A stretch of DNA of 64,000 nucleotides from Phylloscopus collybita (GCA_027886175.1 JAJNNQ010000026.1:18506001-18570000); one strand, 5' to 3'; numbered from the stretch's first letter, positions 14,123 to 27,365 are shown. Numbers and translations: made by a program. Notes: generated by a model not told the origin, from the letters alone.

Positions 14123-17100
14123 AACTCACAGTGGGACACACAAGATTCAGGCAGACTCACTCCCACCTTATGTGCCTGAACTTCTGTGAGTATGTGAGCC
14201 TTAGCTGCAGATTAGATCAGCTGTGTAGTGTAAGGTGATGATTGTGTTTCTGTGCAGCAATGTTACCATAACTTACTGATCAAAGGTAAGGCTATAAAGT
14301 TATGTAGTCAGCAATGCAGGTATTATATGACCAGCAAAACTGATATGTTGGTTCTGCAAAACATCACAATCATATTTCAACAGACCCAGCCAGGTGGTGA
14401 ATACATGGTTTGTGAATCATGTTCAGGTAGACACAGGTACATCATAACACATTTAGACATCTTTCTCCTATTTTTTTTTTTTTTTTACCTTGTGGTGAGG
14501 AGTAATCCCTGCCGTTGGCATTTATCTACAAACAGGAGTCTCTAAGAAATATTTTAAGACTTTTGCTAGCTAATGAAGCTGATTTTTTATATGTTCTTTC
14601 CATTCTTTGATCTCTAGAAGGTGTTCTGTCTTTGGAAAATATATGTCTACTGTGGACAAAAATTAAATTCTGTAAAAATGATACTTTATCTATATTAAAA
14701 TACCTCAGAACACCTTAATAGACACTCAGTGCTCTGCTCCAACCTCCCACATAAAACTTGTAATTTGACAATTTCTGTCTCAAAAATTCTGCTCTCAAGT
14801 GGAATCACTGGGGTCTGAGGGTCCATCCTGAATGCTTTGGAAATGAAAATTTTTCTGAATTTTCTCTGATAAAACAAGATAGTTTGTTTTCATTTGGAGT
14901 TCACAGACCACAAAGGATTTGCAATAGTACATACCTGGTGTTGTGACTTCCAAAAGCATTACTTTATGCACTTGTTCATCAGCCAGTGAGAGTTTTACTG
15001 AGGCAATAACAGCAGCAGACTGAGAGCATCAACAAATGTTTCCTCCAACTTGTATTTCTTTTGAAAATCCCCAATACATACATAATGGCAGCCTTCTAAA
15101 GAATTCTCAGATAACTTATTCTGCAATATTTATATAATTGTGTGGCACCATTCCCCTGCATTTCTACATCTAGCCAAATAAAAGAGCTCACATTGTGCTT
15201 TAATCATGGTGCCAGCTTTCTGTTTGAAATGAACACCTGTGAACTTTGCACATCAAGGAAAACAACAACACAAAACTTTATTTATTTATCAAGCTCTGTA
15301 CTTTCCCCAGATGCACAAAAATTTTCAAAAATTTCTCCTGTCACTCAGATGGCATTATTAAAACCATGGAACCCAAAGGCTGGGAAACCTGTTGATCTTT
15401 GTTGTATTGTAATCCACACTTAGCAAAGGAAATGCTTTGAAGAGATGCCCTATCTCAAGAATCCTGTTACTAATTTTATCAAGTATACTCAGATGAAAAG
15501 TTGGCATTTTATATGAAATACACACTTCAGCATCCAGTCCTGGCTCCCCAGAACAAGAGAGATACACTCCAGTGAAAGACCAGGTAGACTACTATGGGGC
15601 TGGGGCATCTCGCCTGTGAGTAAAGGCTGAGAGAGCTGGCACTGTTCAGTATGCAGCAGAGAAAAATCAGGGGGATCCCATCCATACACACAAACATCTG
15701 AAGGGAAGGAGCATGAAGGACAGGCCCTTTTCAGTGGTACCCAGTGACAGGGCCAGAGGCAGCAGGCACAATTCAGTTCCCTCTGAATATCAGGAAACAT
15801 TCTTGTCACCATAACTGAGAACCGGTACAGGTTGGCAGGAGAAGTTGTGGAGTCTCCATCCTTGGAAATACTAAAAAATCTCTCTGGGCATGGTCATGGT
15901 TAAGTGACTCAATGTGTCCCTGCCTGTGCAGGGGAGCTGGAACTGGGTATCTCTGGAGCTTCCTTCCAGCTTAAACCAGTCTGTGATTCTATAAGGAAAG
16001 CCAGGGAAAATATGTAAGAGCATTTCTTCTTTTTAACCCATATAATTTTTGTCTGGCGCTGCACAGGAGCAGTTTGCTCAGGTATCAGTATTCTCTGTCT
16101 TGGTTCAAGTTCTCTGGAATCTCTGCTCAGATCACCTGTAGCTCTGGCAACAATGCTGGTTTGATAGTCCCTCAGACATGACCACTCATCAGCTACATCT
16201 GAGCCTTTAGAAACTACAGACGTGTTTCTCTGCTGGCTCCCTTTGTGCCACTAGATCAATGTCCAATATGAGAATGAAAATATTGGTATTTCCATTTTAC
16301 ATAACATTAAAGAAGAAAAAAACATATTTTGTGTATTGATTACGCACATCTTTTTCCCTCAAGATTTCAAACAACTCTTCTAAAGTTGATATTTGACAGA
16401 CTTGCAGTGGAAAGGAATTGATTCTCTTATTAATTAAAAGACAGAGTGTTTTCCAGTAGCTTTTCTTTGTTCAGATTTTCTTTTACTATTTCTGCTGCAG
16501 CTGCTCCCTATGCCAACCTTCTTCCCTGACTGAATCTGTCTGCAGCCCATACACTTTCATTTAATACAAGTAATTTAATCTGTAATGTCTGTCACACACA
16601 AAAATCTAGCAGTAATGAATTATTTTTCTGTCCTGCTTTAGGCTTCATGGTAGTAGCAAAAATTTTAACCCATGATTTATCACTGACAATATTTTTCTGT
16701 TTTATAATTATATTAGAAGCTAAAAACTCTAGTTGCTAGCAAAGAATCCAAGTGCGTATTTTATTTTCTCAGTCTTACTGTTGTGGTATCACATAGCAAA
16801 AGCTTGGCAAAATTTGCTTGATTGGAGACACATTATTGAAGGCCAAAAGTAAATGGACACATAATCAGGAATGTCTACTGGACATAAATGTTAGAAACAA
16901 ACCAGAGTCTATGAAGTTTAGAAAACTTTGAGGCTACCCTTTAAATTTTTGCCCTCTCTACATAGAAGATACAAGTGTTTGGCTTTCCTTTATGTTTAAT
17001 GCTCGGCTGTCATCGGTGAATCAGGAATTTCTGTGAGGTAGAAGTCTACAGCAGGGAACATTTCTGTCAATAGTTTGCAGAAACACAGAGAAATACACAG

Positions 17101-18263
17101 TTCTGATAGCTCTGTTCAGAATGCACACTTCTTAGTATCAACAAGCTACCCTAAAGCATTTCAAGTGAGGCTTCAATATCTCTCTCATTGTTTAAACACT
17201 GAGTATCTGAAGATTTGAATTAAAATAAAAATATTTTATCATCTTTCTCTCTTGATTTATATAGAGAATCACATCTCCGATACCATGTTGATACCATCTA
17301 ACCATCAGCAGCTGTAAAATGAATATTCTCATGCCTCCCTGAATCTGAGTATCAGTATTAACTGTTTCATAGAAACACTGAGATTCTCACAAAGAGCTTG
17401 AATATCCCAAATCGAGACACACATATTTAGGAAATGGAATAGCAGGTATAAGGAACTATTACATTATCACTGGATATGTATCATGCTTAGTTTAACTTAC
17501 ATACAAAATTCAATTTAGATGAGATATGCAATAGGGTAATCAGCCTTGTTCTCTCAAGGCTACTCTAATCTCAGCCTGATACAAATGTAAGAAGACCAGA
17601 AGGTTTTGTCTTGTCAGTAGTTCATGCAATCACAGAAATTCACATGATTCATGACAATAAACAATTTTAAATTACAATATTAACATTTATTTTGCAGATA
17701 TCATCGCTGCTGATGAATTGAAATGCCTTTTCCAAGTGAAAGCCATCAACAAGGTAATCATCTTGTAACCAAGGAAAAGATTATTTCCTTACATCTAGAG
17801 ATGGGCCCCATGTATGGCTTTATGAAGCCTAACTTCAGCATTGATATATCTACACACTATTCTTGAGTAGATAATTCAACTAGATTCTTAGCACAACTTT
17901 CAAAAAGTAACATCTCAGGTATGAAATTGCAGATTTTGTACAAGCTATTAATTCTTAGAATGAAGTGTGGAGAATGAAGATATATTCTAGAGGTCTCATG
18001 CTGTTCCTTCATTGCTGTCTATGGCAAACACACACTCGCATTGTGTAGCTTTGGTTCACAGTAGAGAAGTATTTTTGGTGCTTGGATACTGAGAGCAGTC
18101 TGTTTTATCTTGTCTGACTGAGACAACGCAATAGATCAGAATGTAAAATATAATCCAGCCTGGATTATTTTTGATAGAAGCAAGGAAGATCTGAACAGAT
18201 ACTTCTTCTTTGATCCATGAACTATAGTTAGGGTATCGTCTCCTTCCACTTTCTCCCCGCCCT
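14123..18263. other. Gene-free apart from the CR1 at 15.5-16.0 kb
   Basis: A T tract lies near 14,471-14,487. An orphan exon-like stretch with AG and GT edges is at 17,698-17,753 (see findings). Nothing else is recognised. Confidence 0.5.
15535..15993 (+). mobile_element. CR1 LINE, 3' end, diverged
   Basis: Landmarks in order are CAGTCCTGGCTCCCCAGAAC, GGCTGAGAGAGCTGGCACTG, GAAGTTGTGGAGTCTCCATC, and a tail CTTCCTTCCAGC then CAGTCTGTGATTCTATAAG. A central part (about 15,640-15,790) is rearranged or diverged relative to other copies. The minus-strand ORFs over it are chance. Confidence 0.88.
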
Positions 18264-18678
18264 GCACTGCTCTGGTGCAGCCCTACCTCAAATACTGTGT
18301 GTAATTTTTAGTTCTTCAATATTATGAAAACACCAAATGATTTGAGTGTTTCCAGAGAAGGGCAACAAAGACGGTGAAAGATCTCGAGGACAAGATTTAA
18401 GAGGAGTGACAGAGGTAATTTGGTTTATTCAGCCCGGGGAAGAGAAGGTTGAGGGGCAATCTGATTGCAGGTACTAACTTTCCCAGACAAGCAAGTGGAG
18501 CAGAGGTGTGCTGAGCTCCTCTCTCTGGTGACCAGAGACAGGACAAGAGGTAATGGAATTGAATGTCTGGACAGTGCTCTTAGTCATAGGGTTTAGTTTT
18601 AGGTGAGAAACAGGGAGTTGGACTTGATGATCCTTATGGGTTGTCCCTTCTAATTGGAGATATTCTGCGACTCTAGAT
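18264..18678 (+). mobile_element. CR1 LINE, 3' end, old copy
   Basis: Legible blocks are GGTGCAGCCCTACCTCAAAT, TCCAGAGAAGGGCAACAAAG, TTCAGCCCGGGGAAGAGAAG, GACTTGATGATCCTTATGGG and the ending TTCTGCGACTCT. It is more diverged than the 33-kb copy, which suggests an older insertion. Confidence 0.88.
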
Positions 18679-20597
18679 CTTTCTAGAGCTGAATTGCAAA
18701 TATGATAGACTTTCTGCAACACTGGAAACTGGTTTAGGTAAAACAACACTATGATGCTTCTTAATATCTGTTTAGTCTTCATAAAATTAACTAATGGTAT
18801 TTCAGGCTGCAGTACAATGAATGAGACTCTTCCCCCATCTCTTTTAGTATTCAGTGAACTTCACACTGATAGTTATTAACTTCTGGATAAATGTCAGATG
18901 CTTTCGTGGATGACTTTATTCACAAGTGACTGTAGAAGCTGTCATGACAAAATAATATTATCAATTTTCCAGTTCTAGCTAATGAATTTGATTAATCCTT
19001 CGGCATGAAAGTTTATTGACCACAGATTCAGAACTGAAGGTAGAGAATACCAGAACTTATCTGTACTTTAATGTCAATTCCTGTCTGTAAATCAGCTCCT
19101 TGTAAAACTGTGTGGATATTTCTTTTGGTTTGGCTGCTCTCAACTCTTTCTTTTGTAGCACTAGATAATCTACTTCAAATTTATCCTGGATAGAAAATAA
19201 ATTTTCCTGGGTTGGTATGGATAAAACGAAGCATTATTTCAAACTGACCTTCACTTTGTGATGGATGTGGTTCATGGTTGAACCTTTTATTTAGCATCTT
19301 TCATGATTCTTCCCAGACAGAGCTAGGTTTGCTGACTAGTTAGTAAGTGAGACTAAAAAAAAGAGATTGTTTTTGGTGAATGCAAGTAATTCAGAGCCTT
19401 TAGTCCTTTAGAACATTTGGAATCTGGATCATCCCTCTCATAGTATTATTTGCCTACTTTTTTCTTCTTAAGGTTTGTTACACAAATGCTAACAGCTTTA
19501 ATGATAATGGACTTCAGCAAGAATGATCTGCTTTTCTGATGCAGCAGAGGACCTGTTCATCTTCTTCACTGAAGCATTTCACATTTGTGCATTGTCACGT
19601 AGCATATTACATTTAATCAGCACTAGCAAGACCCTTGTCCTTTCAAGTACTTTTTTCTTATGACAGATGATGCTTTCTGCCTCATTTGTTATAGATTTGC
19701 TTGGAATCTCTTGGTGAATTTCTAAAAGTTGTTTTTCTTTTCAGTGTCATTGCTGCTTCTCATCTTTGACATAAAACCATCCAACAGCTTCTATTATAAA
19801 CATTCTATAGCATTTCCAGTGCTACTGGATCTATAGCATCTCATACATACCCATCACCACCCATCTTCACTCTTTTGCCTGACAAATTTAATACTTGTAC
19901 TTTAAGCCTAATATAAAAAATAAAGATATTGTAAAGAAGACCAAGAAAAAGAGTAAAAAAACCCAATAGCACCATGTGAATGAGAGCAGTGGTAGCAGAT
20001 ATGAAAATGATACTCTGGGATACAATTTTCATTTTAGAGAATGTCTTTTTAAAAGACAGTGCTTATCTGGAAAGACATTGCATAAAACATATAGAATACA
20101 TACAGATAAACTAGTATCATACAATTTTTCATGCTTCTAATGGAACAATTTATTTCCTCAGCTTGTGGACTAAATGATTTAGTTTATAATAGACAAAAAC
20201 CAAAAGAGAGAACAGATTGTGAAGTAGATAAGAATGTGTGTATCAGATGAAATTTCAAAACCTGTGTACAATATATCATAATAGATCATCAATTCAACAC
20301 CAAAGACGGGAAAAAACCCCAGGTATTTTCCCATTTGTTCTGATGTAAAAAATAATTTCTGTTTTAAAATCCAACAGATAAAAATTAAAGGTGTATTAGG
20401 AACAAAGACAAAGATTTTATATAGATTGTTATTTATCTTAAATTCCAATTTATAGTACTCCAGTTCTGATGAATCTTTGTAACCTAGAAGGCCAAAATTA
20501 TGTAAAAGACGAGGCCTGATGACATAGTCAAATCAAACTTTTAATCAGGAAATAAACATACAGAACCAAATCCTTTGAATCACATGATCCTGATGGG

Positions 20598-20658
<61 letters not shown>

Positions 20659-22406
20659 CCAGGCCTTGACCTCTCCACATGGAGTTTGGAGCAATTCTTT
20701 AGGCAGAAAAGGCCTAAATGTAATCCAGTATACAATAATTTGATCAGGTTTCTTTGTCCCCAGGAAATATTGCTCTTCACTGAAAGTTCAGGTTTAAACA
20801 ACTCCCCAGAATTTGGGAATTTCTCAATAAGGCATTGGTCCTGCCCTCAGGATTTACTTCATAATTGACTATGTACCAGTAGCCAGAATTACCTAGAAAT
20901 TGGTGCAAAAATGAATTTGTGTGAAAGAAGTTTGTGGAGGCAGAAATGGTGACAGGCTAAAGTTAGGGAAGCCTGTTTAGTTACAATGCAGCAGTTTCCC
21001 CTTTCCTACAGAAAAAAAAGTGATTCTATTTGCCACTTCTGGACAATTTACTCTTCTGTCATTGAACATGTAACAGAGACTGGATATTTACCAGAAAAAT
21101 TCAGAGACAACGAATTTCAGGCTTTAACTTCCCATTTATTCTGAGGCTAGTATTTAATGGAAAGAATTAAGGGAAACTATAACTAATGCAAGGTGGTAGG
21201 AAACCTGATCTCATTTTAACTGAAGATTGTCATAACTAGATAGGTGTATTCTGCTTGATCTCATTTGCAGTATTGGTCAGCCTTCTGTCAAACTGCAACA
21301 AAATGACACTCAGAAACAGAATTCCCCCTCAAAAAAAACCCTCATTTTAATTTGCCTAAGGAGGACTGGCCGAAAAACTAAACGTTCTCCCTAGTCAATA
21401 TGTCATGTTCTGGATTGTTTTTATTGCAAATCCAGAACAGTCAGAAATAACAAAGGTCTCAGTAACATGGAATTTATTTATGGTTTCTGATAGACATGTG
21501 CAAGCAAATGTCAAAGGACTCGATCTAAACTCCTAAGAACACTGGAATGAGAAAAATTAATTAATATTATAAATGTTCTGCTCTTTGTAACTGGAGTGTA
21601 AGCTGAAACTGTGACTTAGATTTCCAATCCAGCACAAAAGAGAGCTGCAGAAGGAAGATAGATTGAAATACAGAAAATATTAGAATTTAGTAGTTCTGTG
21701 GCAGTTACTGTATTTATCCACTTACAGACAAGAAATACTAAGAGTAAACAATTTTCCAAAATACATAATTTTGCCTCTTTGTGTTGGGGAGAAAGTAGAG
21801 TGGAGTTCATCTTTCTAAGGCTGGTTACTAATCTTAATATAAAGGTATCTCAATCACACCTTCTACGGGAGCTTATGTAACAGCACAATTGCAGTACACT
21901 CTGTATATACAAATTTTCATGCCTGTGGGGAGACAAACTGTGCTGCTGGAACAATAAATGCCATTAACCATCCAGAAAGCTCACATTCCTACTGGACTCT
22001 TAACTATAAATTGCAGCAACATCCTAATTGGGCTTCATGGCATTGTGAAGCTGAAAATTTCTGCTGAAATTTTCCCTCAAACAGAAGCCTCAGAAATAGG
22101 CAGCACTTGCATGGACTAACAAGGCAAGGAAAAATTTTTCCCTTTTCCAAGCTTTCACTCTTGTTCATTGTCCTTTCACTGCATTTACTACTAAATTTCA
22201 AGGTGCACTTCTTCCTCCTGCACATGGGTAAGAGTGTTCCTCTACACGGGCAGGGCAGCAGGCCATGCTCTCCTAGTCTGCAACAGAGAGTATTTGCAGA
22301 AGTGAATAGCTAGGAAGCAGATTATTTCAGGGTGATAAGGAGATCTTTATATTCTCCATCCTGTGTGATGGGAGGATTTTAAGCACAGATATATTGATAT
22401 CAATAG
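18679..22406. other. Gene-free, contains the long poly(A)
   Basis: Unique AT-rich sequence apart from the 59-base poly(A) at 20,598-20,656. Confidence 0.55.
20598..20656 (+). repeat. Pure poly(A) tract, 59 bases
   Basis: An uninterrupted A run follows a short stretch with an AATAAA at 20,551-20,556. The sequence just after the tract (GACCAGGCCT) closely resembles 20,508-20,517 (GACGAGGCCT), which would fit a target-site duplication around a tiny retroposed insert. A slipped homopolymer is the alternative. The lysine-rich ORF across it is an artefact. Confidence 0.9.
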
Positions 22407-22855
22407 ACTCATAAATTCATTTAGGCTGGAAAAGATTATCAAATCCTGCCATTAATCTAGGACTGTCAAGTCCACCACTAGAACATTCTTTAAATGTCCA
22501 AAGTCCACACTTAGCATTCTTTAAATACTTTCAGGGATCACTTCCCTGGGCAGCCTGTTCCAATTCTTCACATTCCTTTTGGTGAAGACATTTTTCCTAA
22601 TATCCAATCTAAACCTCTCCTGATACCACATGAAGTTGTTCTCTCTTATCTGCTGTGACCTGGGAAAAGAGAACAACCCTGACCTCACTACCACGTCCTG
22701 TCATGTAGTTGTAGAGAGTGATGAGGTCCTGCTTGAGCCTCCTCTTCTCTGCTCTAAACAACCCCAGGTCCCTCAGCTGCTCCTCATTAACACTCATTCT
22801 CACTCTAACATTCTGGTCCCTCAGGAGCCCTCCTGCTCTCCTGTGGACATCATAT
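22407..22855 (-). mobile_element. CR1 LINE, 3' end, reverse orientation
   Basis: On the plus strand the element reads backwards: TTTAGGCTGGAAAAGATTAT, the TCCCTGGGCAGCCTGTTCC block, ATTTTTCCTAATATCCAATC, GAGTGATGAGGTCCTGCTTG, and CTCTAAACAACCCCAGGTCC to TCCTGCTCTCCTGTGGACAT. These are standard CR1 3' end landmarks. The ORFs seen here on either strand are remnants or shadows. Confidence 0.93.
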
Positions 22856-25800
22856 AATACAGGAGAGGTGGTATGACAAGAGAAAGGTGACTTGCATGGG
22901 ACATGTCCTGGTGGAACATTCTAGTCTGTGTTGCTTAATAAAGTTGCCTGTAGGTAACCTACCCTGTTCAATGCCTTCTTGTGCATTGCAGTAACAGTTA
23001 GAGACAATGTCCCTCCTTGCTCCAATGTTTTGAACAGCCATCTTCCATGATTTTGATCTACTAAACTGTATTTGACTACATTACAATTTGCAATTCTAGT
23101 AAAAACCTTATTATATTTTTCTCTTCATTCTGATTCTGTGAAGCTTTTTATTATCCTCCCAATGCTTCTCACTGAATTGAAGCTCAAAAATCTTCTTTAT
23201 CTCACAATGTGCTCTGCAGCATTCCAGTTAAAATTATTATAATAAGAAAGGTAAACACTAAAGGAGCTATGTTGCAAGGGTTGTGGGAGATTAAAGGTAA
23301 ACCATAGATGAGATGGTAAAAAAACCACTCGAATATTGGATCAAAAATATGTTAGATGGCCCAGGACAATACTTCTTCCAGTGAGTATTTATGTGCTGTA
23401 GCATAAAACCCAATTAATCTCATCACATCTTCACTGATCTGCTAACCCTGCAGCCAAACTACTGGCTCTTGCTCCTATGTTCTTGCATGGGATGCTGTGA
23501 ACAAGACACTGATATGAAAAGTATAGAGAACACAAGGATGACACTAGTTTGATAGGGATGTTGACAAAAGTAGGAACCCTGAGAATGATTGTATCTATAG
23601 GGAATAAGTCAATAAAAATGGGGCCTTTGGGGAAAGGGTAAACACGGATGGACTGTTTGGAAGGAGAATAGCATGGAAAAAGAACAGAACTTGGAGTCAG
23701 GGCTATCTGAGTAGAGATCTAGGTTCAGTCTGGTGGGATATCTATTACAGTGCCTGTGAATACATGTTGTCAATTTTTTCACTTGTATGATGTATGTTGA
23801 TTTATGGAAAGCTTGTCTTTGATGAGAAGTTTGATACGCCGTGGAAGAGTACTTGAAAGCTCAGGAGAGTAGTGAGGGCGACAGAGGCAGAGAATATTCT
23901 GGATAAGTTGTCTTCCAGAATAGGCTGTACATATTTAATTATTTGATTACACAGAGTGCAGCATAGAAAAAGCTCAAGTCTAGAGCATACTTCAATTTTA
24001 AATCCAATATGCACTGAAATTTGCTTAGTGAAATGTTTGGTCTATGCAGAAGTGTACGGTCAGTGGGGTCTGTTGTATTTTGTTTAGTTTATATTGTAGC
24101 AAGCCATGACAATATTCAAGTCTGATTTATTTGCCTAGAAGAGTAACAATTTTTGGTGGGTATTATCTTCAGAATGATGAAGGTGGTTTTGTGAGTGCTC
24201 TTTGCAGATCAAATGCACTGGAGTATCTGTGAATCATTATTTTTGAGGAGCGAGTTTTCTTCAGGCAAGTGTGCAGATCTTTGGTTATCCAATTAATAAT
24301 GCATAGCAACACAGATCCCAGTGCTTGTGCTCACAGTAAACACCTAAACAAGTATACTCTACACATTCATGTAGTGCACAAAACAGCATCCTTGAAATTA
24401 CTTGGATAGAACAACACACCCACTGTGTACTAAAAGGAATTAACACATCCAGTCAATGCAGGACATAAAAATACAGCTATCACTGGGAAAAACCTTTCCA
24501 CAGGCCACCTATTTTATCTTTTGACAATTCAGTCCGATATTGAGAAGAAACTTATAAAATACTTTCAAAAGACAAACCTGGGAACTAAAACTCATAATTC
24601 TACCAGATACTTCAAGTCATAGACCCAGTACAGACACCAAGAAATATTGTTTTGTCAATAAAATAAATAAAATGTCTGCCTTCTTTTCTGATTCTGAAGT
24701 AATTTCTCAGTGTTTCTCATGATTTAGGTGATATTTCTCGCTCTTTTCCTAGACTGGGACCTAATGATCCTATCACCTATTTTCTTGCAAGCTGCATGCT
24801 CTGCTCCACTTGTGCTTATCAGACAATGGAAGCTCTTGCTTCCCATCTGGAGGAAAGGCTCAGGCTTTTTACAAGCTCTGTCAGCTGGTCTAAGAAAGGA
24901 TATTATTTCTTTTTCTCATCCTCAGAATATTCTAATACTTTCATTTTTTATTTTCTCCTGGGCTTGATTGATCCTTGCTCTGGAAACACCTTTCAACTTC
25001 TTATCATGAAATACCTGTAACAAAAATTCAAGCTAACAAAGCCCATGAGCCTGGTCATGGCAGTGTCCTCCAGAAGGTTTGAGTTTTGCTGATACCCGAT
25101 TTAGTGCTGTGCCTTTTACACCTGTTTAGAAACCAAATCTTTGAATGGAGTACCAAACAATACTGTGCCCTGTCAGCATGCCTGCCAACTTATCTCTGAC
25201 ATGAACATACCTCAGTGCAGCTAGAGTCCTCTTTTTTCACTCTAAACATGAAAAAATATATTAATATCTTTCCTTCCTTGACTGTGCCTCTGAATTCCAG
25301 ATCACTTAACTTACCATTAGTTCCTATTTTCCTGATACCTCTGTATCAGGACGAGAGGCTAAAATTATAAATTCTTCTCTGGTTCAGGAATCTTTAGACA
25401 GAGAGATCATTACAGAATTAGAGCTTTGGCCCATGAGTTTTACAAGGACTTTTTAGTACAAGCACCACTGCAAAGACCCACACCAAAGGACAGATTGCCT
25501 AGGACAGAACTGCTCAGAGGTTTAATGGCTTTTACAGTGGCTGCCAGCTTAATGAAAAGATGCTGATTGATAAACATCTGCCAAGAAAAGCTTGTAAGAT
25601 AGAAACACAGTTCGATGAACCTCCAAAAACATTAGGGCAGCAAATGCAAAGCATGTCTGCATTTCATAGTCAGAGGGCATTTTTCAAAGGGAATATTGGA
25701 TGGAATATTAGTGCTTTGCATCACTGGTGCTGTCAGCCAGGATGATTAGCACTTTGATCTGTATGCAATTACGACTACACATTTAATCAAGGGGATTTTT

Positions 25801-26034
25801 GTTCAGTAAGTGTGCTGAAAGTTGATTCTTTCTGTATGCATATAGAATGGAAGGTCCTTCTACTAAACCTCTCATATATTAGGGCTTTACCTAATGATAA
25901 TGTTACATAACTCACTCTGAAGTGTGAAATACAAAGAATGTTATGTCTATAACCCTCACATAGGGTGATGATATAACCTTTCTTGTCATAACTCAGGAGA
26001 GATGGTGGAGTTGGGAAGGCAGCCTGATCTGCTC
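22856..26034. other. Gene-free, nothing recognised
   Basis: No element or coding sequence can be supported; the ORFs (for example 24,728-25,020 in two frames) lack motifs. Confidence 0.5.
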
Positions 26035-27365
26035 CCTGTGTAACAATGAGCACAACAAAGAAAAGGCAATGGGTAATAGTAGTAGGTAACTCTATTCCCA
26101 GAGGTGCAGAGGAGCCCATTTACTGACCTGGTGTGCCCCCTGGAGAGGAGTGCTGCTTACCAGGGGCTTCTGTCAGGGTGGTCACTGAAACTGTTTTCTT
26201 ATACAGTCCACTGTTTATTATGTGCTGCTGTTGTTTCACGTGGGCACCAGGGATACTGCCACGAGCACCCTGATAAGTATCAAGGATTACAGAGCCCTGG
26301 GAGCAGCAGTAAGGGGTGCCAGAACAAAGGTAAGTTTTCCACCAGTCCTCCCAATCAAAGGGAAATGTGTTTGAGAAGACCAGTTGAACCTGGAAGATCA
26401 ACAAATGGTTACAGGACTGGTGCCACAGCCAGGGTTGACCTGCTTAGATCCTGGGACTCATTTTGAGCCTGTTCTCTGTGGGGCTGACGGGGTCCACCTG
26501 TCAGAGAAGATGAAGTGTTCTCTTCAGTCACAGTGCTGCCAAGCTGGTCAAGAGTGCTTAAAACGAAAGTTACTAAGGAAGCAGAACCTCAACTCATCCC
26601 AAACCCAACAGTTTGATGGTCAGCAATAGATTCCTAGAGCCTGGGGAGAGATCATAGATCATGCATGAACAGGAGAGCACCTGAAGAGTAGCATAGGAAT
26701 GCACAAAATCAGAAAATATTCTCAGTTGTAAAAGACCCACAAGGATCAAGTCCAGCTCCCAAGTGAATTGCCCATGGAGAAATCAAACCCAGGTCCTTGG
26801 AATTACTAGCACCATGCTCTAACCAAGTGAGATAATCTCAGGGTGATTCCAACCACTGCAGCCAGTAATTCAGCTTCACTGGGGGCCTCTGTTCCACACA
26901 CCGGGTGGGGAATAAACAGCAGGAGTTACAGACACACACATGCCTGCAGGATTGTGATCTTATTGGCTTCAGGGAGATGTAGTGGGATGGCTCCTATGAC
27001 TGGAGTGCTGAAATAAAAGGATATAGGCTCTTTAGGAAGGACAGGAGGGGAGACAAGGTGGAGGTGTTGCCCTTTATGTCATTGCCCAGCTGGAGTGCGT
27101 GGAGCTTCACCTGGGGATGGATGAGGAGCTGACTGAGAGCTGCTGGCCAGGATTAAAGGGAGGACAGGGACGGGTGACATCATAGTGGGGATCTACTACA
27201 GGCTGCCCGATCAGAAAAGCTGAGTGTATGAGGCCCTCTATGGGCAGACAGGAGCCCTGTGTTCATGCTCTCGAGCCCTGATTCTAATGGGGGACTTCGA
27301 CCACCCCAATATGTGTTGGAGGGACCATACAGCAAGGCATAAGCAGAACTTTTGAGTCTTTTGAC
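26035..27365 (+). mobile_element. CR1 LINE 5'/central fragment: decayed ORF1 esterase and ORF2 endonuclease, interrupted by a SINE
   Basis: About 26,050-26,640 matches the esterase-like (SGNH) half of CR1 ORF1: an early GNSIPRGAEEP-like block, a CCLPGAS block and a late DGVHLSEKMK block are legible, but in shifted frames and with stops. About 27,035-27,345 matches the start of the ORF2 apurinic endonuclease: WARIKGRTGTGDIIVG, YYRLPDQ, and further on LILMGDFDHPNMCWRD, the catalytic GDFNxP-type motif with Asp in place of Asn. A TGA and a frame change separate these blocks. No reverse transcriptase or 3' tail follows. Such 5' pieces are unusual because most CR1 copies are 3' ends. The coding capacity is dead. 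Confidence 0.82.
26704..26843 (-). mobile_element. TguSINE1-like SINE (tRNA-Ile head, CR1 tail)
   Basis: Read on the minus strand, the element opens with a tRNA-like head: ATCTCACTTGGTTAGAGC (A-box), TGGTGCTAGTAATTCCAAGG, then GGGTTTGATTTCTCC (B-box), matching the layout of tRNA-Ile. It passes into a CR1-type tail (GAGCTGGACTTGATCCTTGTGGGTC, reading TTACAACTGAGAATATT at the end). This tRNA-Ile plus CR1-X tail structure is known from passerine SINEs. It interrupts the plus-strand CR1 fragment between the ORF1 and ORF2 parts, so it inserted later. About 140 bp; the limits are accurate to a few bases. Confidence 0.8.

Noticed and set aside
15489..15812. 107-aa minus-strand ORF
   Set aside because: Antisense reading of a CR1 3' end.
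20575..20868. Open frame with a long lysine run (plus) and its phenylalanine-run mirror (minus)
   Set aside because: Produced by the 59-base poly(A) tract; flanking residues match nothing.
26104..26629. Open frames of 120 and 81 aa on the plus strand
   Set aside because: These are fragments and out-of-frame readings of a decayed CR1 ORF1, not a host gene.
26770..26843. tRNA-Ile-like A-box and B-box on the minus strand
   Set aside because: The head continues into a CR1 tail and lacks a closed acceptor stem, so it is a SINE rather than a tRNA gene.
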